Assembly (NCBI GenBank): GCA_000320545.1
Contig: ADNK01002131.1
Location: 58,219 to 122,218 of the forward strand
Length of the DNA stretch: 64,000 bases
Reading direction: 5' to 3'
Origin: Bigelowiella natans CCMP2755
Lineage: Eukaryota > Cercozoa > Chlorarachniophyceae
Under the pieces are notes generated by a model. It did not search any database and was not told the origin of the DNA. It worked only from the letters and a program-made list of their open reading frames with translations. Within the stretch, counting starts at the first letter, position 1, and the number at the start of each line of letters is the position of its first letter. Below are positions 1-9,514 of the stretch, piece after piece. The translations under genes and the position numbers were made by a program.

Positions 1-36
1 TGCTCCTTTCTTTCCTGCAATATCTACATTACTCAG

Positions 37-842
37 TGCTTGGAGGATATCGATGGTGGCGAACTGTTGAACGAACGCAAGCTTTCGGATGATGACATCA
101 AGAAGCTACGTGATTTGATACAGCCTCTCATGGCGAGTACGGATGAAAACAGGTAATATCAACGATCTAGTTTTGGCTGTGCTGTCCAATCCTACTTCCC
201 TCAAATTCAGCTCGATCTCCTCTTCTTCCCTCCTTCTGACTGTTGGTCCTCGTTTGATGATGATTTATTCTGGCCTTATTCATGCTGCTACTGCTCATGA
301 TGTTTTGATGTGCCGGTGGAAGCAGCTCCAGCGAATCCTCCTCGGACGACTCCTCTGATTCTGGAGTCCCACAGCGCATGAGCAACCCTGTTCCATCAGC
401 AAAGCAAAGAATCCCACAACCTTCATCGCCGTCGTCGTCGCCGTCGTCGTCATCGTCGTCGTCGTCATGTTCGTCATTGCCGTCGTCGCCGCCTCCTCAT
501 TTACATTCTTCGTCGAGCACGCAAAAGAGTATAAGCAAAGGAATAAACCCAAGCACAACGGTCAGCAATAGCCTCTCTCGTTCTCCTCCGTCCCATCCTC
601 CTCCATATCCAGAATTATCTCAACCGCTCCCTCTTCCAAAGGATGGCAAGAATAATTCCGCTGATGCTTCCCAGGTCACTATCAGGGGACTACATGAACT
701 GTACGAGAGAGATGCTAGTGGCACGAATAGCCACATTGGCTGCCTATCAACAACGGCAGATAGTACATATGACAACGAAGCAAGAGAGGAGACAAAAAAA
801 GAAGCCAATGACAAGAATGGTAACGAGTTAAGGGAAGAGTGA
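37..842 (+). CDS. 3' end of an unidentified spliced gene (5' partial)
   Basis: Two exons are supported. A pyrimidine-rich stretch ending in CAG at 31-36 looks like a splice acceptor. Exon 37-152 encodes an acidic helix-like segment (key words LEDIDGGELL and DDIKKLRDLI). A GTAATA donor follows, and the intron 153-325 ends in GCAG. Joining the halves in phase 2 restores an open frame running to a TGA at 840-842. The second exon is extremely rich in serine and proline (long Ser runs near residues 60-90 of the visible part) and ends in a charged Lys/Glu/Asn tail, so this is probably a disordered C-terminus. The gene begins left of the window. I do not recognise the family and assign no function. 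Confidence 0.5.
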
Positions 843-1874
843 GAAAATAATAATGTCAAACCGAATGCAACGATGGTGGCAGCGGTAACAGTGATGACAC
901 AAAGGGAAGACAAGGTAGAAGAGACGGCCGGGAACATGGCGAACAATGAACCTCACAAAATGTCCCCACTCGATAAAAGAGAAATGAATGAACATGAGGT
1001 CAATTTTAACCATAATCAACAGGAATGTCTAGATAGCACTTTCTCCTTTGTTTCACATTTTTCGCCCAGACAAGCTTCATCGAGATACATCATCATTGCT
1101 GGGTCATCATGTGCAACAGCGCAAATTGAATCATGTCACCAACATGTGAGCGATGCGCAGTACCATCTCCTGCGGAATGGCTTCAAAGCTGGACATGGCT
1201 TGGACATCAAAACATTTCGATCCTGTTTGCTCTTCCAGCAAATCTTGGTTCTTCAGCAAGTCTTGCTAGTTGGTTCGATCGATTCTTCACAAAAAACTTT
1301 CCATCCAGCTGAGCTGACACAATTTGGGTGCTCGTTTCAGGGCAACGGTTTGGTCTTTCCAGCACTGCAGCAAGTGTGGACTGTGGACACAGTGTGCATC
1401 ACATGTGTGTCATGTGCATCACACATGCGCATGTCTGTTGTCATGCACACCCTTCAAAGCATTCAAATGGGCGTCTCTGTGCTGCACGATTTGCTCCGCA
1501 TCACTCCCGTTGCATGGACATGGTCACGCAGAACTGTTCATCACAGAGCATGACACTTTCACATGTGACATTTGTCTGTGCATGGCTTCATGGTGTCACA
1601 TCAATGCCTCAGTCCAATGACACCCATCGCTTGCATTTCATGCACACTGAACGTGTGTGCTTGGCAAGGCCCTGCATGACCCTGCGTGGGCATGTGGTTG
1701 TTGCACATGCCATCAATGTCAGGCATGCATGTGTTCTTGAAGCATTTGACATCTGTGTTGTTGCTGTCAGCATCACCTAGTTGAAGCCGCATTGTCGCAC
1801 ACTGCTCCCTCTGTGCAAACAATGCCATTCCACTCACTCAGACTCCTCCACGGCCTCAAATCACATCGATTGCA

Positions 1875-1985
1875 CTGCCTCCCTTCACGAATTGTGTTCC
1901 TGCAGGCTCAACGATCGTGCTGCCTCCCTTCATGAATTGCATTCCTGCAGGCTTGTCGATTCTGCTGCCTCCCTTTGTTTCATCG
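1875..1985 (+). repeat. 45-bp tandem repeat, about 2.4 copies
   Basis: Units start at 1875, 1920 and 1965, each opening with CTGCCTCCCTT and containing TGCAGGCT. The spacing is exactly 45 bp. Copies 1 and 2 differ at a few positions and copy 3 is partial. Confidence 0.75.
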
Positions 1986-2125
1986 TGAAGAGAACAGGGA
2001 GCTGTGATTGCAACAGAAGCCAGGAAGCATCGCAGAACTGCACCGGATGATTCATTGTGAAGAGAACAAGGAGCTGTGATTGCAACAGAAGCCAGGAAGC
2101 ACGAGGAAACTGCACCTGCAGTTGC
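1985..2125 (+). repeat. 72-bp tandem duplication
   Basis: The word GTGAAGAGAACA begins at 1985 and again at 2057. The following roughly 45 bases, through CAGAAGCCAGGAAGCA, are almost identical, so the period is 72 bp. It directly follows the 45-bp repeat. Confidence 0.75.
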
Positions 2126-2917
2126 ATTGCGCAGCGCTGACAACACAACTGTGCAATTGTTGGAGGGCTGGGTGCGGTGCGATGTGCGCGCAGTGAGCAA
2201 AAGCTAGCAAACGAGCAGGTGGCGGTGTTCAGGTTGAACTGTGAGGTCATCATGCGAGGGTTGACCGCCCTCTGACAAGTGTCAAGCTTGTCATCAGTCA
2301 CATGCAATTGCATTGGGTTTCTGGGCCGCGACAAGGCTAGCAAGTTCAAGAACTTTGTGCAACTGAAGCCAATCAACGTGAGCGACTTGTTCAAACCCGA
2401 ACAAAAAAGGTTCATCAGTGGAACGTGCGAGTTCAAGGTCGATTCAAAGGCACGATTGAAGTGCAGTGACAAAAGAAACCGAGAGTGCAAATCTGACGGA
2501 AATGAAACTTGCAAATTGACGCGCATGTCCATTGGCTTCCCCTTGCTTCAGTGGGCGATCAAACAGTGCCATCTGCATTGTCACAGACATGTGATGCCAT
2601 GTGTGCACCACACGTGATGTTGCTGTGTCCATCACAAGTGCAAGCCCTTTTTTGGCCCCGAGCAACAGTCCTTCTTCACCTCACATGCCCCAAATGTGCC
2701 TTCTCCATGTCACAAGTTGTCATTTCTGTGTCTTTTGTTGTGCATGCAGCAACTGGCAGCGATGCGCAAATGCAATGCAAACTTGATGAAGCGCTTCATT
2801 TCAAACACCTTGCAAAAGACATGGCTTTTCATTTCAGCATTGTGTGTGCAGATTGCAAGCCTACGATGCATGCGCATTCTCAAAGGGACACTTGTTTCAT
2901 GCACACCGTGTCTCGCG

Positions 2918-3487
2918 TCATTTGAATTTCATGATGCAATGTGCACAGAGGTTGATGTCAAGCGTGATGAGGACAAATTGTTCAGAATTTGCATCTGCAC
3001 TTTCAGTTTGCCATCTGTCATCAAAAACTCTCCCAAGATCCATGGCCTTCTCTTTTGTCATGATTTCTTTTGTCGCAAAGAGACAAACCATGGTCTCATG
3101 TCCATTGTCCTCATCATCGTGTTCAAAACATGGTTCGCATGTCTTTTTTTTGAATCTCCGTGATTGAGCTTCAGATGAAGATTTGTGAGTCTGGGCATGA
3201 TGCAAATGCTTCTCGAGTTCATCAGGTAGCACATGCTTGATCTCTTCTTCTTTGGTGGTGTTTTCAGTTGATCCAGATCCTTTCAGCACAGGCCTCACCG
3301 GCGCTTGTGTACGAAGCCTTTTGCGACGGACCTCTTCTGCAAATTGGTCAATGGTTTTGTTCTCTTCCTCGTCCTCACTGTCACTGTCATCACTGCTCGC
3401 AAGGTCGATCACAGTTTTTTCTTCAATTTTCCACGGCGGGCAAACGTCTGGAACTTGGCAGGCTTTTCTTTTCCTGGACATTGGCAT
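2918..3487 (-). CDS. Hypothetical nuclear-type protein with a SUMO-interaction-like motif
   Basis: This is a 189-residue open frame on the minus strand. The N-terminus has a basic cluster (SRKRKA) that could be a nuclear localisation signal. It is followed near residues 27-42 by VIDL and a strongly acidic Ser/Asp/Glu run. A hydrophobic V-I-D-L core next to acidic residues is the classic shape of a SUMO-interacting motif, but no catalytic domain is visible. A second basic stretch (RRKRLRTQ) and a cysteine pair (CEPC) occur further along. The ORF lies between tandem repeats, has no recognised homologue and may be one exon of a longer gene or part of an old mobile element. The motif is visible in the translation; its function is inference. 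Confidence 0.35.
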   Translation of the reverse strand: MPMSRKRKACQVPDVCPPWKIEEKTVIDLASSDDSDSEDEEENKTIDQFAEEVRRKRLRTQAPVRPVLKGSGSTENTTKEEEIKHVLPDELEKHLHHAQTHKSSSEAQSRRFKKKTCEPCFEHDDEDNGHETMVCLFATKEIMTKEKAMDLGRVFDDRWQTESADANSEQFVLITLDINLCAHCIMKFK

Positions 3488-3613
3488 GTTTTAGAGGTTG
3501 GTTGGGCAGGTGAGGGGTTTGAGTTGTGAGGACTTTGGTTGAAGAGGAAGTGAGGGGCCGAGCCTTGGATTTCAACAGAACAAACCACGTGGCCTTTGAC
3601 CAGTGTTCTCAAT

Positions 3614-3762
3614 GTGCCACGTGGTGGACCCCGGCAAAGCCATGTGGTGCACTCACCTGGACTTCTCAATGAGCCACGTGGCTGACCCAGGAAATGCCAT
3701 GTGGTACACTCACTTTGACTTCTCTGTGAGCCACGTGGCTGACCCAGGAAAAGCCATGTAGA
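3614..3762 (-). repeat. 57-bp tandem repeat (19 codons in the minus-strand frame)
   Basis: Units begin at 3614, 3671 and 3728, each starting G-G/A-G-CCACGTGG and spaced exactly 57 bp apart; the third is partial. 57 is a multiple of three, and the minus-strand frame covering 3409-3903 reads through it as diverged 19-residue repeats sharing the words FLGQPRGS and CTTW. Each unit carries the palindrome CCACGTGG (a G-box/E-box type core). Confidence 0.7.
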
Positions 3763-3915
3763 CACGTCAAAAATGAGCCCAATGCAAAGCCACGTGGCCT
3801 GCATCAGGAGCGACATTGGATGGAAGCACGCTGATGATTTCTTGACTACACTGAGTGACGCAGCGACGCGCGATTGATGCCAAACCATTGAATGTTGCGC
3901 CAAGACAATGCAGCG

Positions 3916-4341
3916 TCATTCAAAGCTGTGCTGCGCAGCGCTGCGCTGCAATGTGGCATGTGCTTGCCATGGGCATGAAGTGCAAAAGAAAATGAGCGTG
4001 ATGAACAGCACAACGTTTTGCGCAAACCCAACATTTTTCAGTCCATTTGTTTGCAAATTGTCAATTCGAACTCCCGTTACAGGCCATCCCGTCAACCCAG
4101 AGTCACCATCAACTTCGAGCATTTTTCTCAAACGAATCTGTCTCTTTGTTTGCAACTGTTCCCGCCGTTTTTTCTCTGCTGCGTCTTCTTGAGGGGGGGG
4201 AGGGAGGGGGGCATCCTCATCTTCCTCTTTTCCCTCCTTGTCTTCACCCCCTTCTTCCTCCTCATCATCCTCTTTTTCTTCCTCCATGTCTTGAGGGGGG
4301 GGAGGGAGGGGGGCCTCCTCATCATCCTCTTTTTCTGACAA
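3916..4341 (-). CDS. Hypothetical acidic protein N-terminus with Pro repeats
   Basis: This minus-strand frame starts with ATG at 4341 and encodes an N-terminus of alternating acidic runs and two copies of an APLPPPPQ motif (residues about 10-18 and 48-55). A Lys/Arg-rich segment follows (KKRREQLQTKRQIR). Two G-rich direct repeats at about 4190-4220 and 4290-4315 encode the proline motifs. The conserved-looking part ends near residue 110 and the tail is hydrophobic and out of character, so an intron near 4010 is possible. A copy of the dispersed AATGAATAA-type element lies just upstream at 4465. Function unknown; it could be the first exon of the gene that includes the minus-strand ORF at 2918-3487. 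Confidence 0.3.
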   Translation of the reverse strand: MSEKEDDEEAPLPPPPQDMEEEKEDDEEEEGGEDKEGKEEDEDAPLPPPPQEDAAEKKRREQLQTKRQIRLRKMLEVDGDSGLTGWPVTGVRIDNLQTNGLKNVGFAQNVVLFITLIFFCTSCPWQAHATLQRSAAQHSFE

Positions 4342-4461
4342 TGCAGAACATCCGTTTAATTAGCGGACACTTGTTATAGACACGTAATACCACATATGTA
4401 CTGTACATGATATTACTATGTCCATCATTGTATGCAACTTGACTCTTGTATTCATGTATCC

Positions 4462-4590
4462 CTTTTCCCCTTATGAATAATGAATAAAGCATTGTCCAAA
4501 TTTATATGGTGCCAGGCAGAAGAACATGGGAGACAGGGCAACAAATATAGCGCGTAGACTCGCTCGCATGGCGCATTGATACAACCAACA
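4462..4590 (-). repeat. Dispersed repeat, copy C (related to 7196-7525)
   Basis: The words TGAATAATGAATAAAGCATTG, CAAATTTATATGG and AACATGGGAGACAGG match, in the same order, the two tandem copies at 7196-7525. The similarity fades after about 4530. It sits about 120 bp upstream of the minus-strand ORF starting at 4341. Confidence 0.6.
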
Positions 4591-5021
4591 ATGATGATGA
4601 GCATTGCGCTGCATCATTTTGCATGTATGTCTAAAATGCTTCTTATTTCAAATTGGAAAAGTTGCTACTACCTAGGAGACAAAACTATATAGGAGATTTA
4701 TAATACAAAAACATAAGCATGGTCGAGATGCCGCATGGTCCTGCACATATACACGTGTCGCCTTACACCATTCGTTTGGCTGTACAGCACGTAGTGGTGC
4801 GCTGGCCCCACTATCTGCCTAGCTTTTTTCTAATTTACTCTCACATTTAGCAGGTTCTGCCTCTCCTGTAAGGTGGCGCGCAAGGTAGTCGCATGTAATT
4901 TGTGCGAATTTTGCATTTTCTGTTTCATAGCGCATTTTCCCTCCAGGAAGTGCCCGGATGGCCCTGCCGTTCAGTGATTGAACCTTATCAGAAGTGCTCG
5001 TGATAAATTTACCCTCCCGAA

Positions 5022-5023
5022 TT

Positions 5024-5054
<31 letters not shown>
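5022..5054. repeat. (AT)n microsatellite
   Basis: An uninterrupted AT dinucleotide run inside AT-rich spacer (4380-5160) that contains no supportable gene. Confidence 0.8.
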
Positions 5055-5057
<3 letters not shown>

Positions 5058-5263
5058 ATTTACAAAACTTTATAAAAAGAGAACCCCCAATCCCTCCAAA
5101 AGACCCCTATAAAACATAAGTATAATATAATGTAATATGATACAGCATAATGATATAGTCGCATAATGCTGTCGCATAGGCTTGCACACTATACCGCCAT
5201 TGGCGGTTATTATAAATTTATTATCATGCCTCACACATCACACATCGCAATGCAACTGCAATC

Positions 5264-7150
5264 TCATTTTTCCTTATTGTGGCCCCAAGCAACCATGGAT
5301 GATCGCATGGATGATCGCATGTCTGTCATCTCGGCACTAGATGCCAACGGCAAGCTTCCGGCACTAGATGCTGCGACCTCATGGACGGCGCCATGAATCC
5401 GCTTTCGTCGGGACGCTAGCCAAAACCAGAGTGCTAAGCAAGCAGCAGTGCCCACCAGGAGAGTGACAATGATGATGACTAGGCCGCTGCTATCGGCGCT
5501 TGCTCCTTTGGCTTCTTGCACATTATCATGCACTACAGCGACAGGAGAAGAAGGCGAAGTAGTGCCTGGATGAGCAGTAGGAGACCCTGTAGGAAGCAAT
5601 GTAGGCGCTAGTGACCTGGACGAAGGCGACGTGGTCGGTGAGGCTGTAGGGAGCGACGTGGTCGGTGATGCGGTGGTAGGGAGAGTCGGCGCAAGGGTGG
5701 CAGGCGAGACACTAGGATTTGCAGTCAATGGATGCGCTGTGGCTGGGTTCAGCGTAGGATTCAGTGTCGCGGGGCAGACTGTGGAGGGGGAAACCGTCGA
5801 TGGCGTCAGAGTCGGGTTTACTGTGGGATTGTTTGTCGGTGCTGCTGTTGTTTCCGGCCGCGTGGTGATGCCTAGCAAGGTCACGCCGTTCTGACTTGGA
5901 AGGCAGATGGCATCGGTTGCATTGACAGCGAAGCAGTCCGAAAACCAATATCTATTAGCTTGGTAATATGCCCAGGGAATCGTAATTATCCCCGTGGAGT
6001 TCCTTACGGTATCGATGTACATGGCCTCATAGGCAGGTTGATAGTTTGGCGAGCAAACAATGGTCGTGTTTAGAGCGACACATCCAAAATTGGGAGGAGA
6101 AGGTTGCCTCCCAAAATAGTGCCGATTGGTAAAGCCACCAGCTAGAAAGGACACTGCGTAGCTTGAATCTATTCTCAATACCACGTGTTGGTAAGAACTT
6201 CTTGGAGGACACCACATCGTGTTGCCCACAGTCACACAGGCTAGAAAACACGAACCTCGAGCCAGAGTGCCAAATTGGCCTATAAAAGAGTACGAGGTGG
6301 ACGTCATTGACATTCGAATAATACGGGGCCACCTATTAATGCTGTAGGTGCATGGCGCACAGACCAGGTCCGAAGACAAAATCCCACACCCTTGATAATA
6401 TTCGGAATGATACAGGTCGGTTGTGTAGCCATTCTCTATAGCAGTGCTTGGTATTTGGGTCTGCGTGTCGAAGTTGAGGAACGTATATGAAGGAATCCCC
6501 CCTCCCATTCTATTCTGGTCAATAGGCGCGCACTTGATGTATCGTCCGCCCATGTATGCACAATGACCAAAGTCGCCACCGCTAGCGTATGTGCTCCCAA
6601 CAAATTGGTGCCCATGACTTGTTACCTTCAGAACTTGGTTTCCCCCTGTTGCAGTGATGCAGTAAACAGGATCCAAAACTGAGTCGCCGGTTGGCACGCA
6701 GTGCCCAGCATAGTCCTTGTGTAACGTGCCAGTGCCATGTGTGGACACGACGCTCGCTCCGACTGAGACTTTGAAGATCCGTACTGGGTTCTGGTACGAT
6801 GAGTATTGGCCGAAGAAATACAAGACTCCCGCACGGACGAAGACCATTGGCATCCCTTTTTTTAAGATGCCAACGGCGGGTTGGAGGAAAGTCGCGGTCG
6901 TGTTTGTATCCTCTGCGTTCCGCACAAATCTGACGATGAGGATCTCCTGTAGACTCACCTTATGGAAGCAGTAGGTGACGCCGTTCGGGCCCGTGCTAAC
7001 CGAGTAGCAGTCTCCATCAATCATACCAGTACCCACAAAAATCGTTGAGTTGCCCATCGCGGCGTATGCATGAGGCGGGAGGTTCGTTGCAGTAGCATTA
7101 ATCAGTTGAATGACAAAGAGAGAGACGCCTAGAGCCCAAACCATCGGCAT
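5264..7150 (-). CDS. Type I membrane surface protein: seven Cys-pair repeats, Pro/Thr/Ser stalk, TM anchor
   Basis: This is a single-exon minus-strand frame. The likely start is the ATG at 7150-7148 (or 7144-7142), because residues further upstream are encoded by a dispersed repeat. The N-terminus is a typical signal peptide. The ectodomain contains seven segments spaced about 50-70 residues apart, each with a Cys pair in a G/D-C-x(n)-C-x-P-like pattern (for example FGHCAYMGGRYIKCAP and NFGCVALNTTIVCSP), suggesting seven disulfide-bonded blades of a beta-propeller. About 130 residues of Pro-Thr-Ser-Asn repeats follow (NPT, SPT, APT words), the usual sign of an O-glycosylated stalk. A transmembrane helix (residues LVIIIVTLLVG and onward), a basic stop-transfer RRKR and a short cytoplasmic tail end it. 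Such PT-rich stalks are common on stramenopile surfaces. The ligand is unknown. Confidence 0.7.
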   Translation of the reverse strand: MPMVWALGVSLFVIQLINATATNLPPHAYAAMGNSTIFVGTGMIDGDCYSVSTGPNGVTYCFHKVSLQEILIVRFVRNAEDTNTTATFLQPAVGILKKGMPMVFVRAGVLYFFGQYSSYQNPVRIFKVSVGASVVSTHGTGTLHKDYAGHCVPTGDSVLDPVYCITATGGNQVLKVTSHGHQFVGSTYASGGDFGHCAYMGGRYIKCAPIDQNRMGGGIPSYTFLNFDTQTQIPSTAIENGYTTDLYHSEYYQGCGILSSDLVCAPCTYSINRWPRIIRMSMTSTSYSFIGQFGTLARGSCFLACVTVGNTMWCPPRSSYQHVVLRIDSSYAVSFLAGGFTNRHYFGRQPSPPNFGCVALNTTIVCSPNYQPAYEAMYIDTVRNSTGIITIPWAYYQANRYWFSDCFAVNATDAICLPSQNGVTLLGITTRPETTAAPTNNPTVNPTLTPSTVSPSTVCPATLNPTLNPATAHPLTANPSVSPATLAPTLPTTASPTTSLPTASPTTSPSSRSLAPTLLPTGSPTAHPGTTSPSSPVAVVHDNVQEAKGASADSSGLVIIIVTLLVGTAACLALWFWLASRRKRIHGAVHEVAASSAGSLPLASSAEMTDMRSSMRSSMVAWGHNKEK

Positions 7151-7195
7151 AATATATATTGAATAATCGGCAACGTCCCAATTCTTCTTGCGTCT

Positions 7196-7525
7196 GAACA
7201 AACAATGAATAATGAACAATGAATAAAGCATTGATCAAATCTACATGGGCCAGAACCACATGGGAGACAGGCGTATACATGCAGCAGCGCCTCAACAAAA
7301 ATTATTGCGAGGACTTGTCAGCACCCTCTTGGTGATGAGTAGTAAAACAACTAAAGAATAGTGAACAATGAATAATGAATAATGAATGATGAACAAAGCA
7401 TTGATCAAATTTACATGTGCGAGAACCACATGGGAGACAAGCGTATACATGTAACAGAGCCTCAACAACAGTCGTTGCAAGGACTTGTCAGCACCCTGTT
7501 GGTGATGAGTTGCACAACTAGCAAG
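7196..7525 (-). repeat. Tandem pair of dispersed repeat (copies A and B, about 165 bp each)
   Basis: Copy A (about 7196-7351) and copy B (about 7360-7525) share, in order, AATGAATAATGAA, AAAGCATTGATCAAAT, AACCACATGGGAGACA, GCGTATACATG, CCTCAACAA, GGACTTGTCAGCACCCT and TTGGTGATGAGT. On the minus strand they lie directly 5' of the surface-protein gene, so copy A may supply its 5' leader or promoter. Confidence 0.8.
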
Positions 7526-8176
7526 AAACGATGCTAGTTTTTGCTGTCGCATTCTGTAGAACAAGGAGAATTTAGGTAGGACGACAACCCAATCTGGGGA
7601 TGATGTCTAAGAAACAACACATGCATGTGTGTAGTTCCTAATGTAGTTCCCAATGCACATGGTTTCGTTCTTAATGTAGTTGGATGCGGGGTGGGCGAAA
7701 CTGCCGAATGTGAACAGCATCAAGATGCTAGTTTTTGCTGTCGCATTCTGCAGAATGAGGAGAATTTAGGTGGAGATCTTGGACCAACAAATTTGACAAC
7801 AAAAGACAATTCTTTCAAAGCGACATTGAAAAAAATGCATGATTTCACGATGTTGGCTCAAAATGGCCCTTGCTTCCATTGAAAGTACCAATTTCACACA
7901 CTGTTTGTCGCAACTAAAGATTTCCATGTGTCAAAAGCAATTTCATGTGAAACAGTTTGGTTTCAATTCACATGAATGGAAATGGTTGGTTTTTGATTCA
8001 CATGAATGCAAGAAGTTTTGCTTCTCATGGACAGATTTGCAGCGAGCGAGTCTCTCGAGTTGCACCCTGTCAAGAGTAGCTCCTCCCCCTCCCTTCCCCC
8101 CCCGCCTTCCGCCTACCTCTGTCACTATCCCTGCGAACCCACACTCTTGGTTGCTAGACTTCCCTGTCGGTGCGTG

Positions 8177-9514
8177 ATGTCTCATGCTGACCCTGACGAA
8201 ACAGTTGTGGCCTCACCGGAGTCGCACGAGTTGGGACATTCCGGACCTGCCGAACTCTCAACCGTCACCTCCCAAGAGTCAGGAACCCCCGGACTTCGCA
8301 AACACTTCGATCTCAACGATGCACCTGGACCTCTAGCCGCCCTCCACCTCAGGGAAGGTGTTGACGATGCCCCTCCTGATGTTTCGACACGCATGATTTC
8401 ATCGTGGACCGATGACATTTCAGCTGGCCAGGTCATCGGTTTGCATCACGGAACACAATGGTGCGTGGGGAAAGTCATGTCAGTCAACCAGGATGCGGGG
8501 AATGCGGAATTTGACTGGGCCGATTGCAGGTCATCCTCGGATCACACGGGCGTGAGTGACTGTGGTGACAGTCCTGCTTTTGAACATCTTCCGATGTCCT
8601 CAGCTGTTGATGGCGGTGAAGACAAAGCCAAGATTGCTTTCCACTCGCCCCGGGGGAAATCTGCATGGGATGGCATTCCCATGGCCACACGAGAAGATCC
8701 TGGAGGTCTGAAACGAAAAATTTCAGAGCAAATCAGGCCACTGATGACAACTCGCACCGCAGAACCAGAAAGGAAGTTGGCGACCCCAACTGCTGCAAGT
8801 GTCGCCTCGGCTGAAACCATTCTTCGGAGCAACTGGATTCTCAGCAACGCGCTCACCGACCATCCCAACTCTGGAGAGGGCAACGAGGTGGACACCGAAA
8901 TTGCAGATGCAATCAAGGGTGAAATTCGTGATGTCGACAGTGCTTCACCCAGCCTTCACAAACTGCACGCCCGGAGGCCTCACATCGAGAGAATGTTGAA
9001 AGCCTTGCACCTCCCACACTGCATGAGCCCCACCGGTGAGGCCAAGGATGACTCAGAAACGCCAATGGAAGCAAACTCCGCCCCTTCCAGGTGCCCAGTT
9101 GCCATGGACTCAAAGGAATTCATGGGGATGGAGTCAGAAAGGCGATGGCTACGCATGTTGGATTGTGTCTCAGCGGTTTGTGAAAAAAATGCACGGCTCA
9201 CTGAAGCGCTAGCATCAATGAAGGCCAAGATCAACAGCCAAGCGGAGGAAATTGAAGTGTCACAGCAAGATTGCACCCGCAGGAGAAACCACCGGAGACT
9301 TGGGGAAGCTCCTCCTTCGGTTGCTGCCCCCTCCTCAGAGATTCCACTCATTTCCAAGCTGAACAATGGCAAGGGGAGATTCCGCCCCATGCGTGCCAAC
9401 CCTCCAGGGAATGGAGACTGCTTGAAAGTGATCCTCATGCTTGGGAAACAAGCCCTCACCGAGAGAGCTGATGGTCACATCGCCTGGAATCAGGAGGGGG
9501 GACTTCTGCGATGA
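8177..9514 (+). CDS. Element ORF1: acidic/coiled-coil region plus start of OTU-like domain
   Basis: The frame is open from 8006; I prefer the ATG at 8177 (MSHADPDETV). It encodes about 445 residues. The first third is acidic and disordered; a short segment (HHGTQWCVGKVM) might be an SH3/Tudor-like strand pair. A basic patch (GLKRKISEQIR) precedes a predicted coiled coil around ERRWLRMLDCVSAVCEKNA and onward. Near the end RANPPGNGDCL matches the catalytic-Cys loop of OTU-family cysteine proteases (G-D-C-L). The rest of that domain continues in the next frame from TTG at 9441, so a one-base frame change near 9438-9441 separates them. Whether this is programmed frameshifting or decay cannot be told from one copy. 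Confidence 0.5.
   Translation: MSHADPDETVVASPESHELGHSGPAELSTVTSQESGTPGLRKHFDLNDAPGPLAALHLREGVDDAPPDVSTRMISSWTDDISAGQVIGLHHGTQWCVGKVMSVNQDAGNAEFDWADCRSSSDHTGVSDCGDSPAFEHLPMSSAVDGGEDKAKIAFHSPRGKSAWDGIPMATREDPGGLKRKISEQIRPLMTTRTAEPERKLATPTAASVASAETILRSNWILSNALTDHPNSGEGNEVDTEIADAIKGEIRDVDSASPSLHKLHARRPHIERMLKALHLPHCMSPTGEAKDDSETPMEANSAPSRCPVAMDSKEFMGMESERRWLRMLDCVSAVCEKNARLTEALASMKAKINSQAEEIEVSQQDCTRRRNHRRLGEAPPSVAAPSSEIPLISKLNNGKGRFRPMRANPPGNGDCLKVILMLGKQALTERADGHIAWNQEGGLLR

Larger units (their letters stand above)
860..2900. other. Gene-poor spacer with TG/CA-rich low-complexity DNA
   Basis: No ORF here reads like a conserved protein and no consistent splice chain was found. The sequence is rich in words such as TGCATGTG, CACATGTG and CATTGCA. 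It contains the two short tandem repeats listed separately and a segment near 1381-1440 that resembles one near 12788-12850. It reads like decayed mobile-element or satellite-derived spacer. Confidence 0.4.

Noticed and set aside
873-1780. Overlapping plus-strand ORFs of 150-226 codons rich in Cys and His
   Set aside because: Composition follows TG/CA-rich DNA, three frames are open at once and no motif is recognisable.
4500-4620. Possible tRNA-like fold in the dispersed repeat
   Set aside because: No recognisable A and B boxes in the right spacing and no cloverleaf could be drawn.
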